Shown: piece after piece, positions 48,897 to 57,029 of the stretch | Layout of the letters: each line of letters starts with the position of its first letter | Position numbering within the stretch: the first letter of the stretch is position 1 | The notes under the pieces: model-generated | Database searches by the model: none | Told to the model about the DNA's origin: nothing | The model's input: only the letters and a program-made list of their open reading frames with translations | NCBI GenBank assembly: GCA_021845645.1 | Contig: JAJZVM010000002.1 | Coordinates: 62,001-126,000 of the forward strand | Direction of reading: 5' to 3' | DNA: 64,000 bases | From: Bacillota bacterium | Lineage (GTDB): Bacteria > Bacillota_E > JAJZYS01 > JAJYTV01 | Made by a program: the position numbers and the translations under genes

Positions 48897-50152
48897 CGCC
48901 GCTCGAGGATTCCCCGTACCTTGGCTGGCCGGGCCGACCTCGTCTCTCGCTCGGCAACCAGCTTGCCTTGGGCCTCTTCTGGATGCCGAACAACGTGCTC
49001 TGGACCGGCCTTCTGCTGATCGTTCTGCCAGAGCGCGTGCTGGCGCTCGTCGGTGCCCGCGCGGCGACAGGGGTGCTCTCCTGGACGTCGCTGCTGGGCG
49101 TTCTGGTGGCCATCCTGGTCACGCCCGTCTTCGGGCTCGTCTCCGACCACCTCCGCTCACGGCTCGGGCGACGCCGCCCGCTCATGATCTGGGGCACTCT
49201 CATGTCGTTCGGATTCCTGCTGGCTATCGCCTATGCGCCCTCGCTGCCGCTCTTCGTCGTCGGACTCGTCGGCGTGCAGTTCTTCAACAACGTGGCTCAG
49301 AGCGCCTACCAAGGACTGATCCCCGACCTCGTGCCGCCTGGGCAGCGCGGTGAGGCCAGCGGCTACATGGCGCTCTACAACCAGGCAGGGGTGATCGTGG
49401 GCGGGGTGCTGGCGGCCTTCTGGTCCGCCATCGTCTTCGTCTGGACGACGTTCGGCCTGCTCGCCGTCGCGCTGGCCGCCACCTTGGGGCTCGTCCACGA
49501 GCCGGATTCCCGCTCCCTCGACCAGACGCCGATCTGGGTGCAGCTGCGCGAGCTCTTCCGTCTCGGACAAGGCTACCGCAACTTCTGGGTCGTCTTCTGG
49601 ACCCGCTTCACAGTGCTCGTCGGCGTCTACGTGCTGCAGCAGTACCTGCTCTACTACCTGCAATTCGTGCTCAAGATCCGCGCGCCGCAGACCGACGTCT
49701 TCCTCATCCTCATGGTCCTCTCGGTGACCGGCCTCGTCGCGGCCCTAGGCGCCGGCTACCTCTCGGACCGCATCGGCGATCGCCGCCGGCTGGTCGCGTT
49801 CTCCGGCATCGTGCAGGGCATCTGCGCACTGATCTTCGTCTTCTCCCACGGGCTTGCGACCGTGTTTGCGGCCGCGGCGGTATTCGGCCTCGGCTACGGC
49901 GCGTACCAGTCGACCGACTGGGCGCTGGTCGTCGACGTGCTGCCAGGGCGCTCGGCGGCACGCGACATGGGCATCTGGAGCATTTCCACGACCGGCCCGC
50001 AGTTGACCGGGCTCGTCTTCGGCTGGCTGCTCTCGGCGCTCGTCATCCCGCACCTCGGGGTCGCCACTGCCTACCGCTCCCTGTTCGCCCTGACCGCCAT
50101 CTTCTTCGTCGTCGGTTCCGTGCTCGTCTGGCAGGTGAAACGCACGGCCTAA
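48893..50152 (+). CDS. MFS transporter, GPH-like, paralogue of 3619-4875
   Basis: 419 residues and 12 helices. It begins 'MTPLEDSPYLGWPGRPRLSL', the same signature as the paralogue, then 'FWMPNNVLWTGLLLIVLPER', 'GLVSDHLRSRLGRRRPLM' and 'GYLSDRIGDRRRLVAFSG'. The GTG start at 48893 reproduces the paralogue's N-terminus. It probably imports a sugar or glycoside. Translation appears to be coupled to an 8-codon leader ORF. The stop codon touches the frame of the next gene. Confidence 0.85.
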   Translation: MTPLEDSPYLGWPGRPRLSLGNQLALGLFWMPNNVLWTGLLLIVLPERVLALVGARAATGVLSWTSLLGVLVAILVTPVFGLVSDHLRSRLGRRRPLMIWGTLMSFGFLLAIAYAPSLPLFVVGLVGVQFFNNVAQSAYQGLIPDLVPPGQRGEASGYMALYNQAGVIVGGVLAAFWSAIVFVWTTFGLLAVALAATLGLVHEPDSRSLDQTPIWVQLRELFRLGQGYRNFWVVFWTRFTVLVGVYVLQQYLLYYLQFVLKIRAPQTDVFLILMVLSVTGLVAALGAGYLSDRIGDRRRLVAFSGIVQGICALIFVFSHGLATVFAAAAVFGLGYGAYQSTDWALVVDVLPGRSAARDMGIWSISTTGPQLTGLVFGWLLSALVIPHLGVATAYRSLFALTAIFFVVGSVLVWQVKRTA

Positions 50153-50220
50153 TGGCCCTGCGCTCGCCGCCAAATGGCCACCTGTGGTACCCTGATGCCA
50201 GGTACTGCCGAATCCTAACC

Positions 50221-51189
50221 GTGTCCGGCGGCTCCCGGACGAGGTGGGATATGCTGCGTCTCTTTCCGGATCTGAGCGACGACCTGCTCATGCGCCTGTA
50301 CCATAAGGGCGCCCATGTGCACTGGACGTCCGAGGACATCGACTGGGAGGCGCCGGTGTCGCTCGACGAGCGCGCCAGCCTGGCACTCGCGCGTGTCCTG
50401 AGCCCCGTCTATCTCGGCGAGCAGTCTGCCATGGTGGGCGCGGCGAACGTCCTGCCGCAGCTCGCGATGGCCGGGGAAGCCACCGCACAGCTCTACCTGA
50501 CCACCTTCATCGGCGACGAGGCGCGTCATTTCGAGGTGCTGACGCGCCTGTACCACCGCCTCGGCTACGAGCCCGTCTCGATCCGCGCCCTGCCCGCGAT
50601 GCTGCGCTACCACCACCGCCTGCGCCAGGGCGACCGCGTCGACTGGGTCTGGGGCATTCTCATCTCCGATCTCTTCGCCAAGCATTTCTACCAGATGTTC
50701 TCCCATGCGCAGGAGAACCTGCTCTTCGGCAGCATGTCCCAGCGCATCCTGGTGGACGAGTCTCGCCACCAGGCTTTCTGCGACCACTACCTGACGGGCG
50801 TGATGCCGCACCTCGGCCCTGAGCGCCGGCAGGCGCTCCGCAGCATGCGGGACGAGCTTCTCTCCATCATGGAGGACATGCAGGCGGTGCTCGGCGAGGA
50901 CGCCGAGGCGCTGGGTTTCTCCGGCCAGGAGATGCTCGACCGCGTGATGTCCGATGTGGCCGCGCACGCAAAGCGCATCGGCCTCGATGGCGGCCCGTCG
51001 CCCGTCGGCGGACGTCGCCAGCCGGGGACCGAGGCGGTCGACCTCGCGGCAAGGCGACGGCAGAGGGCCGCAGAGGCCGCCGACCGGCCGCTGCAGAGCC
51101 GCACCACCGGGCCGGAATGCGACTGCACCGCCTGCCCCATCGCGGCGATCTGCTCGAGCCGCCTGGTGCGGCGGGCTGCCGCCCGCTAG
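50221..51189 (+). CDS. R2-like di-iron protein with C-terminal Cys cluster
   Basis: About 322 residues. A ferritin-like four-helix core provides two E...E-x2-H sets: 'LGEQSAM' and 'GDEARHFEVL', then 'AQENLLFG' and 'DESRHQAFC'. These match the dinuclear metal site of ribonucleotide reductase R2 and R2-like ligand-binding oxidases. The last 30 residues add 'CDCTACPIAAIC', four cysteines in C-x-C-x2-C-x5-C spacing, unusual for the family and suggesting an iron-sulfur or zinc site. The start is uncertain: GTG 50221, ATG 50251 (GAGGTGGG close by) or ATG 50152. It follows the MFS gene by under 100 bases and ends at a strong hairpin. Confidence 0.75.
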   Translation: MSGGSRTRWDMLRLFPDLSDDLLMRLYHKGAHVHWTSEDIDWEAPVSLDERASLALARVLSPVYLGEQSAMVGAANVLPQLAMAGEATAQLYLTTFIGDEARHFEVLTRLYHRLGYEPVSIRALPAMLRYHHRLRQGDRVDWVWGILISDLFAKHFYQMFSHAQENLLFGSMSQRILVDESRHQAFCDHYLTGVMPHLGPERRQALRSMRDELLSIMEDMQAVLGEDAEALGFSGQEMLDRVMSDVAAHAKRIGLDGGPSPVGGRRQPGTEAVDLAARRRQRAAEAADRPLQSRTTGPECDCTACPIAAICSSRLVRRAAAR

Positions 51190-51204
51190 CCTCCGGACCC
51201 GTCG

Positions 51205-51235
51205 GCCACGGTGCGGGGACACGCCGCACCGTGGC
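51205..51235 (+). terminator. Intrinsic terminator after di-iron protein gene
   Basis: GCCACGGTGCGG (51205-51216) pairs perfectly with CCGCACCGTGGC (51224-51235) with a 7-nt loop, followed by AGCTTCTTGCTCT. Confidence 0.8.
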
Positions 51236-51319
51236 AGCTTCTTGCTCTGCTGCCACGCAGGTATGCGGGGCTGAGCACGCGAAACGTGCGTCCACGGCTC
51301 GACAAAAAAAGGGGGGCAG

Positions 51320-51535
51320 TTCCGGCGCCAACTTGACGTACAAGGACGAGCGGCGTCGCAGAACCCTGGTGATCGCCGATCGGTTCTTCCCGAGCAGCGA
51401 ACGCTGCTCCGTCTCACAGGGTTCGCGGCGACACGCCTCTGTCCGTGCGTCAATGGACATGTCCGGCCGTGGAGCAGTCCATGATCGAGACACCAACGCA
51501 GCGCGGAATCTGGAGCAATACGCCGTGAGTTCCAC
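51320..51535 (+). pseudogene. TnpB (IS605 OrfB-like) C-terminal relic
   Basis: Fragments of the TnpB zinc-finger/RuvC end are readable in more than one frame: 'FRRQL', then 'YKDERRRRTLVIADRFFPSS' and 'ERCS' in the next frame. 'LSVRQWTCPA' follows in a third, and 'AVHDRDTNAARNLEQYAVSS' returns to the second. The order and content match the C-terminus of IS200/IS605-family TnpB (RuvC motif, zinc finger, HDRDxNAAxNL). At least three frameshifts and the missing N-terminus show it is dead. The A7G6 run at 51304-51316 precedes it. It occupies the otherwise empty gap 51236-51700; no intact IS end was found. Confidence 0.7.
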
Positions 51536-51700
51536 GGTCTCCTGGACGGGAAGGCTCTGGCAGCGGCCATCCCGTCGCTGCGAAAACAGCCCCTGCGCAG
51601 CAGGATGTCAGCTTCGTTCATGCGTGAGCAGGAATGAGCATGTCTGACGGAACGGGACTTCGAGGGTCCGCGATCGCCGACGAAGGGGGAGCAACTCTGC

Positions 51701-53662
51701 ATGCCGAAGCGCACGACCTGGCTACGTCCTTTTCTCGGGGGCGCGGGCGCACTTGCGCTCGTCGCCCTGCCGTTCGCGTTCCAGCCTGTGGCCGGCGCAT
51801 CCGCTCCGGTGGCGCAGGGCATCGCCCAGTCCGTGGTGCAGCAGGCGACAGCTTTCGGCTCAACCCCGTCGTCGACGCCGGTTGAGGTCAGCATCGTCCT
51901 GAACGCGCGCAACCAGGCGCAGCTCTCGCAGTTCGTCTCGGACGCCGCACGCAGCCACCGGTTCCAGAGCGTGCAGCAGTTCGCGCAGCAGTACGGCCAG
52001 TCGCCGCTCGTCATCGCGGCCATCCAGGCCTACCTGAGCCAGTTCGGCATTCAGAGCCAGACGATGTCGGACAACCTCGACATCCAGGCCGAAGGCACGG
52101 CCGGCCAGTTCGACCAGGCCTTCAGCGTCCAGCTTCTCGACATGTCATACCGGGGCCAGCACTTCCACGGCACCCGCCAGAACCCGGAGGTACCGGGCAA
52201 TCTGGCATCGCCGATCCTCGCGGTGCTCGGTCTGACGAACTACCAGGGCATGTTCGTCTCGCACGCCGTGAAGGCACTTGGCCATCCCTCGCCGGCAAGC
52301 CAGAGCAGTACGGAGACGCCAGCCGGTCTCTCGGCGACGTTCGTCGCGCAGCACTATGATGCGACGCCGCTCTACGCGCAGGGCGACCTGGGCCAGGGGC
52401 GGACGATCGGCATCGTCACGCTCGCCAGCCTCAACCCGAGCGACGCCTTCACCTACTGGCAGGACATCGGCGTGTCCGTGAACCCGGACCGCCTGCAGCT
52501 TGTGAACGTGGACGGCGGCGCCGGGGCGCCTTCGCTCGACCTGGGTTCGGACGAGACCTCGCTCGACGTCGAGCAGTCCGGGGCGCTCGCCCCGATGGCC
52601 AACATCGACGTCTACCAGGCGCCCAACACCGACTACGGCTACGCCGACGCGTTCTACCAGGCCATCTCGCAGAACCAGGTCGATTCCCTCTCGACCAGTT
52701 GGGGCGAGAGTGAGGACGCGATCAACTACTACATCTCCCAGGGCCAGGAAGCACCAGCCTACGCCCAGGTCTTCAACCAGGCGTTCATGGAGGCCGCGGC
52801 GCAGGGCATCTCGGTCTTCGCGGCCTCGGGGGACGCCGGCGCCTACGACGCCTCGCGTGACCTCGGCACGACCGACCTGTCGATCGACAACCCCGCAGAC
52901 TCGCCGTACATCACGGCGGCCGGCGGCTCGACGCTCGCCGGCACGCAGAACTACGGACCCGGCGCCGTGGTGACCGTCCCGCAGGAGCGCACCTGGGGCT
53001 GGGACTACCTCTGGCCGCTCTGGCAGGCGTTCGGCTTCCCGAGCGAGCAGCAGTTCGCCCTGGCCGCGATCGGCGGCAGCGGCGGCGGCTACTCCTCGAT
53101 CTTCCCGACGCCGGACTACCAGCTCGGCATCCCCGGCTACAGGACCTTCTCCGCCGTTCCCTACCTCACGCCGATCGACCAGAACACGAGCTGGAGCTTC
53201 AACGCCATGCCATCCGTCGTGCAAGGCGTCGGTCAGGGCCGTGCCACGCCGGACCTCGCCCTGAATGCGGACCCGCAGACCGGCTACGGCGTCTACACGA
53301 CGCTCTTCGCACCGGCGTACGGTACCGACTGGGTGCAGTACGGCGGCACCAGCTTCGTCGCGCCGCAGCTCGCAGGGCTCACCGCCCTGATCGACGACTC
53401 AGCGGGGACGCGCGTCGGTCTTTGGAACCCCCAGATCTACGGCTTCGCCCAGGGACCGCACTCGCCGTTCACGCCGCTGGACGCGCAGGGCACGTCGAAC
53501 GACAACCTCTACTACACCGGCGCGCCTGGAGCGGTCTACAACCCCGGCAGCGGCCTCGGCCTGCCGGACATCGCGGCGCTCGCCCAGGATTTCGCCCAGC
53601 CGACCGGTGCAGGCGGCGGGCCGGCTCCCGGCGGACCCGGCGGTTTCGGGGACGGGCACTAG
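51701..53662 (+). CDS. Secreted S53 (sedolisin/kumamolisin-like) pro-peptidase
   Basis: 653 residues. Signal peptide 1-33. The pro-domain (about 55-200) includes 'DNLDIQAEGTAGQFDQAFSV'. The catalytic domain (about 215-630) has the Glu/Asp pair in 'SDETSLDVEQSG', the oxyanion Asp in 'FAASGDAGAYD' and the Ser in 'YGGTSFVAPQLAG'. A calcium-site-like 'NPGSGLGLPD' lies near the end. Family S53 enzymes are acid-active endopeptidases that mature by self-cleavage. The C-terminus is Gly/Pro-rich and ends in a TAG whose TA is the target of the IS630 element. Confidence 0.95.
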   Translation: MPKRTTWLRPFLGGAGALALVALPFAFQPVAGASAPVAQGIAQSVVQQATAFGSTPSSTPVEVSIVLNARNQAQLSQFVSDAARSHRFQSVQQFAQQYGQSPLVIAAIQAYLSQFGIQSQTMSDNLDIQAEGTAGQFDQAFSVQLLDMSYRGQHFHGTRQNPEVPGNLASPILAVLGLTNYQGMFVSHAVKALGHPSPASQSSTETPAGLSATFVAQHYDATPLYAQGDLGQGRTIGIVTLASLNPSDAFTYWQDIGVSVNPDRLQLVNVDGGAGAPSLDLGSDETSLDVEQSGALAPMANIDVYQAPNTDYGYADAFYQAISQNQVDSLSTSWGESEDAINYYISQGQEAPAYAQVFNQAFMEAAAQGISVFAASGDAGAYDASRDLGTTDLSIDNPADSPYITAAGGSTLAGTQNYGPGAVVTVPQERTWGWDYLWPLWQAFGFPSEQQFALAAIGGSGGGYSSIFPTPDYQLGIPGYRTFSAVPYLTPIDQNTSWSFNAMPSVVQGVGQGRATPDLALNADPQTGYGVYTTLFAPAYGTDWVQYGGTSFVAPQLAGLTALIDDSAGTRVGLWNPQIYGFAQGPHSPFTPLDAQGTSNDNLYYTGAPGAVYNPGSGLGLPDIAALAQDFAQPTGAGGGPAPGGPGGFGDGH

Positions 53663-53686
53663 TACGGCGTCTCAGAAGTTCGTTCC
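53660..53686 (+). repeat. Left inverted repeat of IS630 element
   Basis: 27 bases, starting with TAGTAC and ending AGAAGTTCGTTCC; three mismatches to the right end. Confidence 0.9.
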
Positions 53687-53778
53687 CGCCAGGATATTAC
53701 CATAACATTCCAGCAAGGAGTTTCCGGGGACCGCGTTGAAGTCCCTCGTGAGACGGTCCTCGCGGGGGTGGGACAGGG

Positions 53779-54894
53779 ATGGGAGCGCTGCGCACACTGG
53801 GCGTGGTCGCATCGCTCCATCCTTGTCCCTTTGTGTTGCGCACAGAGGACGTCGCGCGGCTGCGGCCGTTGGTCTTCGGGCAGAAGGTCGAGCGGCGGAT
53901 GTGGCTGCGGGCGTCGATCGTCTGGCAACTGGCGCAGGGGACGCCCCCGAAAGAGGTGGCGGAGCTTCTGGGGGTTCACTTGCGCACCGTGCGCAAGTGG
54001 CGGGGGCGCTTCGCCGAGCGAGGTGTGCCGGGTCTACAAGATCTCCCTCGGTCGGGTGCTCCGTCGACATACACGGTGACGCAGCGCTGCGAGGTGTTGG
54101 CCATCGCGTGCGACGAGCCACGGCACTACGGTCTGGAGGAGAACGACTGGACGGTGAGCACGCTCACCCAGGCGGCGCAGTCCGTGGTGCCGATGAGCCG
54201 CAGCAGCATCTGGCGCACCCTCCAGCAGAACGCCTTGCATCCCCATCGGGTGCAGATGTGGCTGCACAGCATCGATCCCGCTTTCCGGGAGAAGGTCAAC
54301 GCGATCGTGTCGGTCTACGAGAATCCGCCGGCGGACACCGTCGTCGTGTGCGTGGACGAGAAGACCGGCATCCAGGCCACCGAGCGCAAGTCGCCGCTGA
54401 AGCGGCCGGTTCCCGGCAGGCCGGGGCGGTTCGAGTTCGAATACATCCGCCATGGCACGCAGTCGCTGCTCGCCGCCTTCAACATCCGGAGCGGAGAGGT
54501 CCTCGCACATTGTGGCAAGACCCGTAGCGCAGACGACCTCGTGGCCTTCATGGAAGGGGTCGCGGAGCATCACCGTGATGCCAAGCGGATCATCGTGATC
54601 TGGGACAATCTGAACATCCACCACGACGGGACGCAGGGCCGCTGGACCGCGTTCAACGAACGGCACGGTGGCAAGTTCCAGTTCCTCTACACACCGCTGC
54701 ACGCATCGTGGGTGAACCAGGTTGAGATCTTCTTCTCGATCGTCGGCCGCCGCTGCCTTCGTCATGGCGACTTCTCCTCCGAAGAAGATCTCAGAGACCG
54801 CCTTCTCGCCTTCATCGACCGCTGGAACCAAACTGACGATCATCCGTTCCATTGGACATTCCGCGGCTATCCCATCCAGGAGGTGATCGCCTGA
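53779..54894 (+). CDS. IS630-family transposase
   Basis: 371 residues. The N-terminal helix-turn-helix region is at about 45-85 ('PPKEVAELLGVHLRTVRKWR'). The DDE catalytic triad lies in 'VVVCVDEKTGIQA' (Asp), 'IIVIWDNLNIHHD' (Asp) and 'ASWVNQVEIFFSIV' (Glu). Full length. It excises and inserts the element at TA dinucleotides. The TGA stop shares its A with the ATG of the passenger ORF (TGATG). Confidence 0.95.
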   Translation: MGALRTLGVVASLHPCPFVLRTEDVARLRPLVFGQKVERRMWLRASIVWQLAQGTPPKEVAELLGVHLRTVRKWRGRFAERGVPGLQDLPRSGAPSTYTVTQRCEVLAIACDEPRHYGLEENDWTVSTLTQAAQSVVPMSRSSIWRTLQQNALHPHRVQMWLHSIDPAFREKVNAIVSVYENPPADTVVVCVDEKTGIQATERKSPLKRPVPGRPGRFEFEYIRHGTQSLLAAFNIRSGEVLAHCGKTRSADDLVAFMEGVAEHHRDAKRIIVIWDNLNIHHDGTQGRWTAFNERHGGKFQFLYTPLHASWVNQVEIFFSIVGRRCLRHGDFSSEEDLRDRLLAFIDRWNQTDDHPFHWTFRGYPIQEVIA

Positions 54895-55202
54895 TGCCGC
54901 AGCCGCCGTACTCCAAGTACCAGGTGCTTGCCGCCCTCGACACTGTCGCACGTTTCCTGCACGACCACGGTCTCAGCCACCTGAAGGCCGCTGCCCGTGG
55001 CCGTCTTGTCGTTGTCTACTCTGAAGAGCCCGACGGCGAGAAGGTTCCCCGCATCCGCTTCTGCGCCCTCGACCACTACCACTTCCGGCTTGACGTCACT
55101 ACCCATCCTGGCCGATGGGAGCCTACACCGTACGAAGGCGAATTGCCCCAGCTCTGCGACACTGCCCTGACGGACCTCTCTTGGCTCCTGGCCGAGTTCT
55201 GA
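54894..55202 (+). CDS. IS630 passenger protein (102 aa), unknown
   Basis: Starts on the last base of the transposase stop, behind AGGAGGTG, so translation is coupled. 'YSKYQVLAALDTVARFLHDH', 'RLVVVYSEEPDGEKVPRIRF' and 'DLSWLLAEF' suggest a small alpha/beta protein with no signal peptide. It ends immediately before the right inverted repeat and thus travels with the IS. I know no function; it might regulate transposition or be a neutral passenger. Confidence 0.75.
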   Translation: MPQPPYSKYQVLAALDTVARFLHDHGLSHLKAAARGRLVVVYSEEPDGEKVPRIRFCALDHYHFRLDVTTHPGRWEPTPYEGELPQLCDTALTDLSWLLAEF

Positions 55203-55229
55203 GGAACGAACTTCTGGAACGCTGTACTA
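55203..55229 (+). repeat. Right inverted repeat of IS630 element
   Basis: 27 bases ending CTGTACTA; the reverse complement matches the left end at 24 of 27 positions. The duplicated TA is at 55228-55229. Confidence 0.9.
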
Positions 55230-55246
55230 GCCCGATCGCACGGCAT

Positions 55247-55271
55247 GGCGGCCGCCGAACCGGCGGCCGCC
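55247..55271. terminator. Former S53-gene terminator, now after the IS
   Basis: GGCGGCCGCCG (55247-55257) pairs with CGGCGGCCGCC (55261-55271) with a 3-nt loop. Without the IS it would lie about 17 bases after the S53 stop, so the insertion split gene from terminator. It also faces the end of the minus-strand operon. Confidence 0.7.
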
Positions 55272-55293
55272 CTCGCCATCGGTCGACGGCGCC

Positions 55294-55701
55294 TCAGCGC
55301 TCAAGATCGCGGGGCGAGAACGCATGCGGCAACAGCTCGGCAAGGCTCGTACGCCGCGCCGTACCGTCCCGCCCGACCAGCCATACGGGGGCTGAGGGGT
55401 CCATGAACTCGAGCAGCACCTGGCGGCAGGCACCGCACGGCGCGATCGGCTGGGGCGTCTCGCCCACGACCAGGGCCTCGCGGAACGCCGTGCCCCCGGC
55501 CGCCACGGCGGCGAATGCCGCATTGCGCTCGGCGCACATGCTCAGGCCGTACGACGCGTTCTCGACGTTGCAGCCTCCGACGATGCGCCCGTCAACGAGC
55601 CGCAGCGCCGCCCCGACCGGAAAGTGCGAGTACGGGGCATAGGCGCGCCCCTGCGCCTCGCGGGCGGCCCGCAGGAGGTCCTCCGGCGGCGCCGATGCCA
55701 T
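55294..55701 (-). CDS. cdd: Cytidine deaminase
   Basis: 135 residues. The zinc/catalytic motifs are 'NVENASYGLSMCAERNAAFA' (the C-A-E core) and 'PCGACRQVLLEF' (P-C-x2-C). Small tetrameric class. It deaminates cytidine and deoxycytidine to uridines. ATG at 55701 is chosen: GGGAGG lies 7 bases before and it overlaps the pdp stop (TGATG). Last gene of the hem-deo operon. Confidence 0.95.
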   Translation of the reverse strand: MASAPPEDLLRAAREAQGRAYAPYSHFPVGAALRLVDGRIVGGCNVENASYGLSMCAERNAAFAAVAAGGTAFREALVVGETPQPIAPCGACRQVLLEFMDPSAPVWLVGRDGTARRTSLAELLPHAFSPRDLER

Positions 55702-57029
55702 CACCATTCCTCCCGTCGGCCGCTCTTGTCGTAGGCGCAGAGCACGGTCTCGGCCGCCCGTGGCGGCTCCGCCGCGATCTCGACGGCGCCTTCGAGGCGT
55801 GCCAGGGCTGCGGCGAGCTGCTCTAGGCTCGACGCGTGCACCCGCATGATCTCGTCGCCAGGTCGCACCCTGCCACCAGGGGCAACCGCAATCTCGACGC
55901 CGGCTGCCGGATCGACATCGTCCTCCTTGCGCAGGCGGCCCGCACCCGCGAGGCGCGCCGCCTCACCAACGGCGCGGGCGTGGATCGCCCCGACGAACCC
56001 GTCCTCCCGCGCGGCGAGGGCGCCCCTCGCCGCTGCCTCGGGCCAGCGGTCAGGCTGGTCGAGATACGTCACGTCGCCGCCCTGGGACGGGATCCAGCGG
56101 CGGAAGACCTCAAGCGCGGCACCTCCGTCCAGCGCTTCTGCGGCCAGGCTGCGCGCGTGTGCCCGCGCCACGCCGTGCACCGCATGCAGCGCCTCGCCGG
56201 CCAGGGCGACCGCCACCTCGCGCAGGTCGGCCGGTCCCTCGCCGCGCAGGCAGGCGACCGCCTCGCGAACCTCGAGCGCGTTGCCCACCGCCTGCCCCAG
56301 CGGCGCGTCCATGTGCGTCAGGATGGCCCGTGTGTCGCGCCCGAACGTCTCGCCCAGGCGAATCGCAAGCTGGGCGAACGCCGCGGCCGAGGACTCGTCG
56401 GGGAAGAAGGCACCTTCCCCCACCTTGACGTCGAGCAGGACGAGACGGGACGAGACGGCGAGCTTCTTCGACATGATCGACGCCGCGATGAGCGGCAGGG
56501 ACGGCACGGTGCCCGTCGCATCCCGCAGGGCGTAGAGGAGCCGGTCGGCAGGGACGATGTCCTCGCTCTGGGCTGCGATCGCAAGGCCATAGCGGCTGAC
56601 GAGCGTGGCGAACTCCGCGGGGTCCAAGGACGTGCGCAGGCCGGGAATCGACTCGAGCTTGTCGAGCGTGCCGCCCGTATGGCCAAGGCCCCGGCCGGAG
56701 AGCTTCGGCACGCAGAAGCCGAGAGCTGCGAGAAGCGGCACGGCGACGAGACTCGTCTTGTCCCCCACGCCGCCTGTGGAATGCTTGTCGACGAGCGGCC
56801 GGCGGGCAGAGATGTCGACGGTCCGGCCGGAGCGGAGCATCGCGCCCGTCAGGGCCGCGGTCTCGTCGAAGTCCATGCCGCGGATCGTCACGGCCATCAG
56901 AAACGCGGCCATCTGGTAGTCCGGGACGTCGCCACCGACATAGGCAGCGACGAGGTCGCCGATCTCGGCCGCCTCGAGCCTGCCGCCATCCCGCTTGCGC
57001 TCCACAAGCGGCAGGGCCTGGTACTTCAT
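55701..57029 (-). CDS. pdp: Pyrimidine-nucleoside phosphorylase
   Basis: 442 residues. 'DKHSTGGVGDKTSLVAVPLL' is the phosphate-binding signature of the thymidine/pyrimidine phosphorylase family, and 'KLSGRGLGHTGGTLDKLESI' the following loop; 'ASIMSKKLAVSS' supplies the conserved Ser/Lys. It splits uridine or thymidine to base and (deoxy)ribose-1-phosphate. Its start overlaps the deoC stop (ATGA) and its stop overlaps the cdd start. Confidence 0.95.
   Translation of the reverse strand: MKYQALPLVERKRDGGRLEAAEIGDLVAAYVGGDVPDYQMAAFLMAVTIRGMDFDETAALTGAMLRSGRTVDISARRPLVDKHSTGGVGDKTSLVAVPLLAALGFCVPKLSGRGLGHTGGTLDKLESIPGLRTSLDPAEFATLVSRYGLAIAAQSEDIVPADRLLYALRDATGTVPSLPLIAASIMSKKLAVSSRLVLLDVKVGEGAFFPDESSAAAFAQLAIRLGETFGRDTRAILTHMDAPLGQAVGNALEVREAVACLRGEGPADLREVAVALAGEALHAVHGVARAHARSLAAEALDGGAALEVFRRWIPSQGGDVTYLDQPDRWPEAAARGALAAREDGFVGAIHARAVGEAARLAGAGRLRKEDDVDPAAGVEIAVAPGGRVRPGDEIMRVHASSLEQLAAALARLEGAVEIAAEPPRAAETVLCAYDKSGRREEW

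Larger units (their letters stand above)
53660..55229 (+). mobile_element. IS630-family insertion sequence with passenger ORF
   Basis: Bounded by 27-bp inverted repeats (53660-53686 and 55203-55229) that match at 24 of 27 positions and begin with the TA target dinucleotide, duplicated at both ends as expected for IS630/Tc1-mariner elements. Inside are a full-length DDE transposase and a second, translationally coupled ORF. The IS entered the TAG stop codon of the S53 gene: the flanks rejoin as CAC-TA-GCC. Its first base is G, so the TAG was recreated. Both ORFs are intact, so the element may be recent or active. Confidence 0.9.

Noticed and set aside
53660..55229. The peptidase being truncated by the IS
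   Set aside because: Rejoining the flanks restores CAC-TAG, so the peptidase ended there before the insertion.
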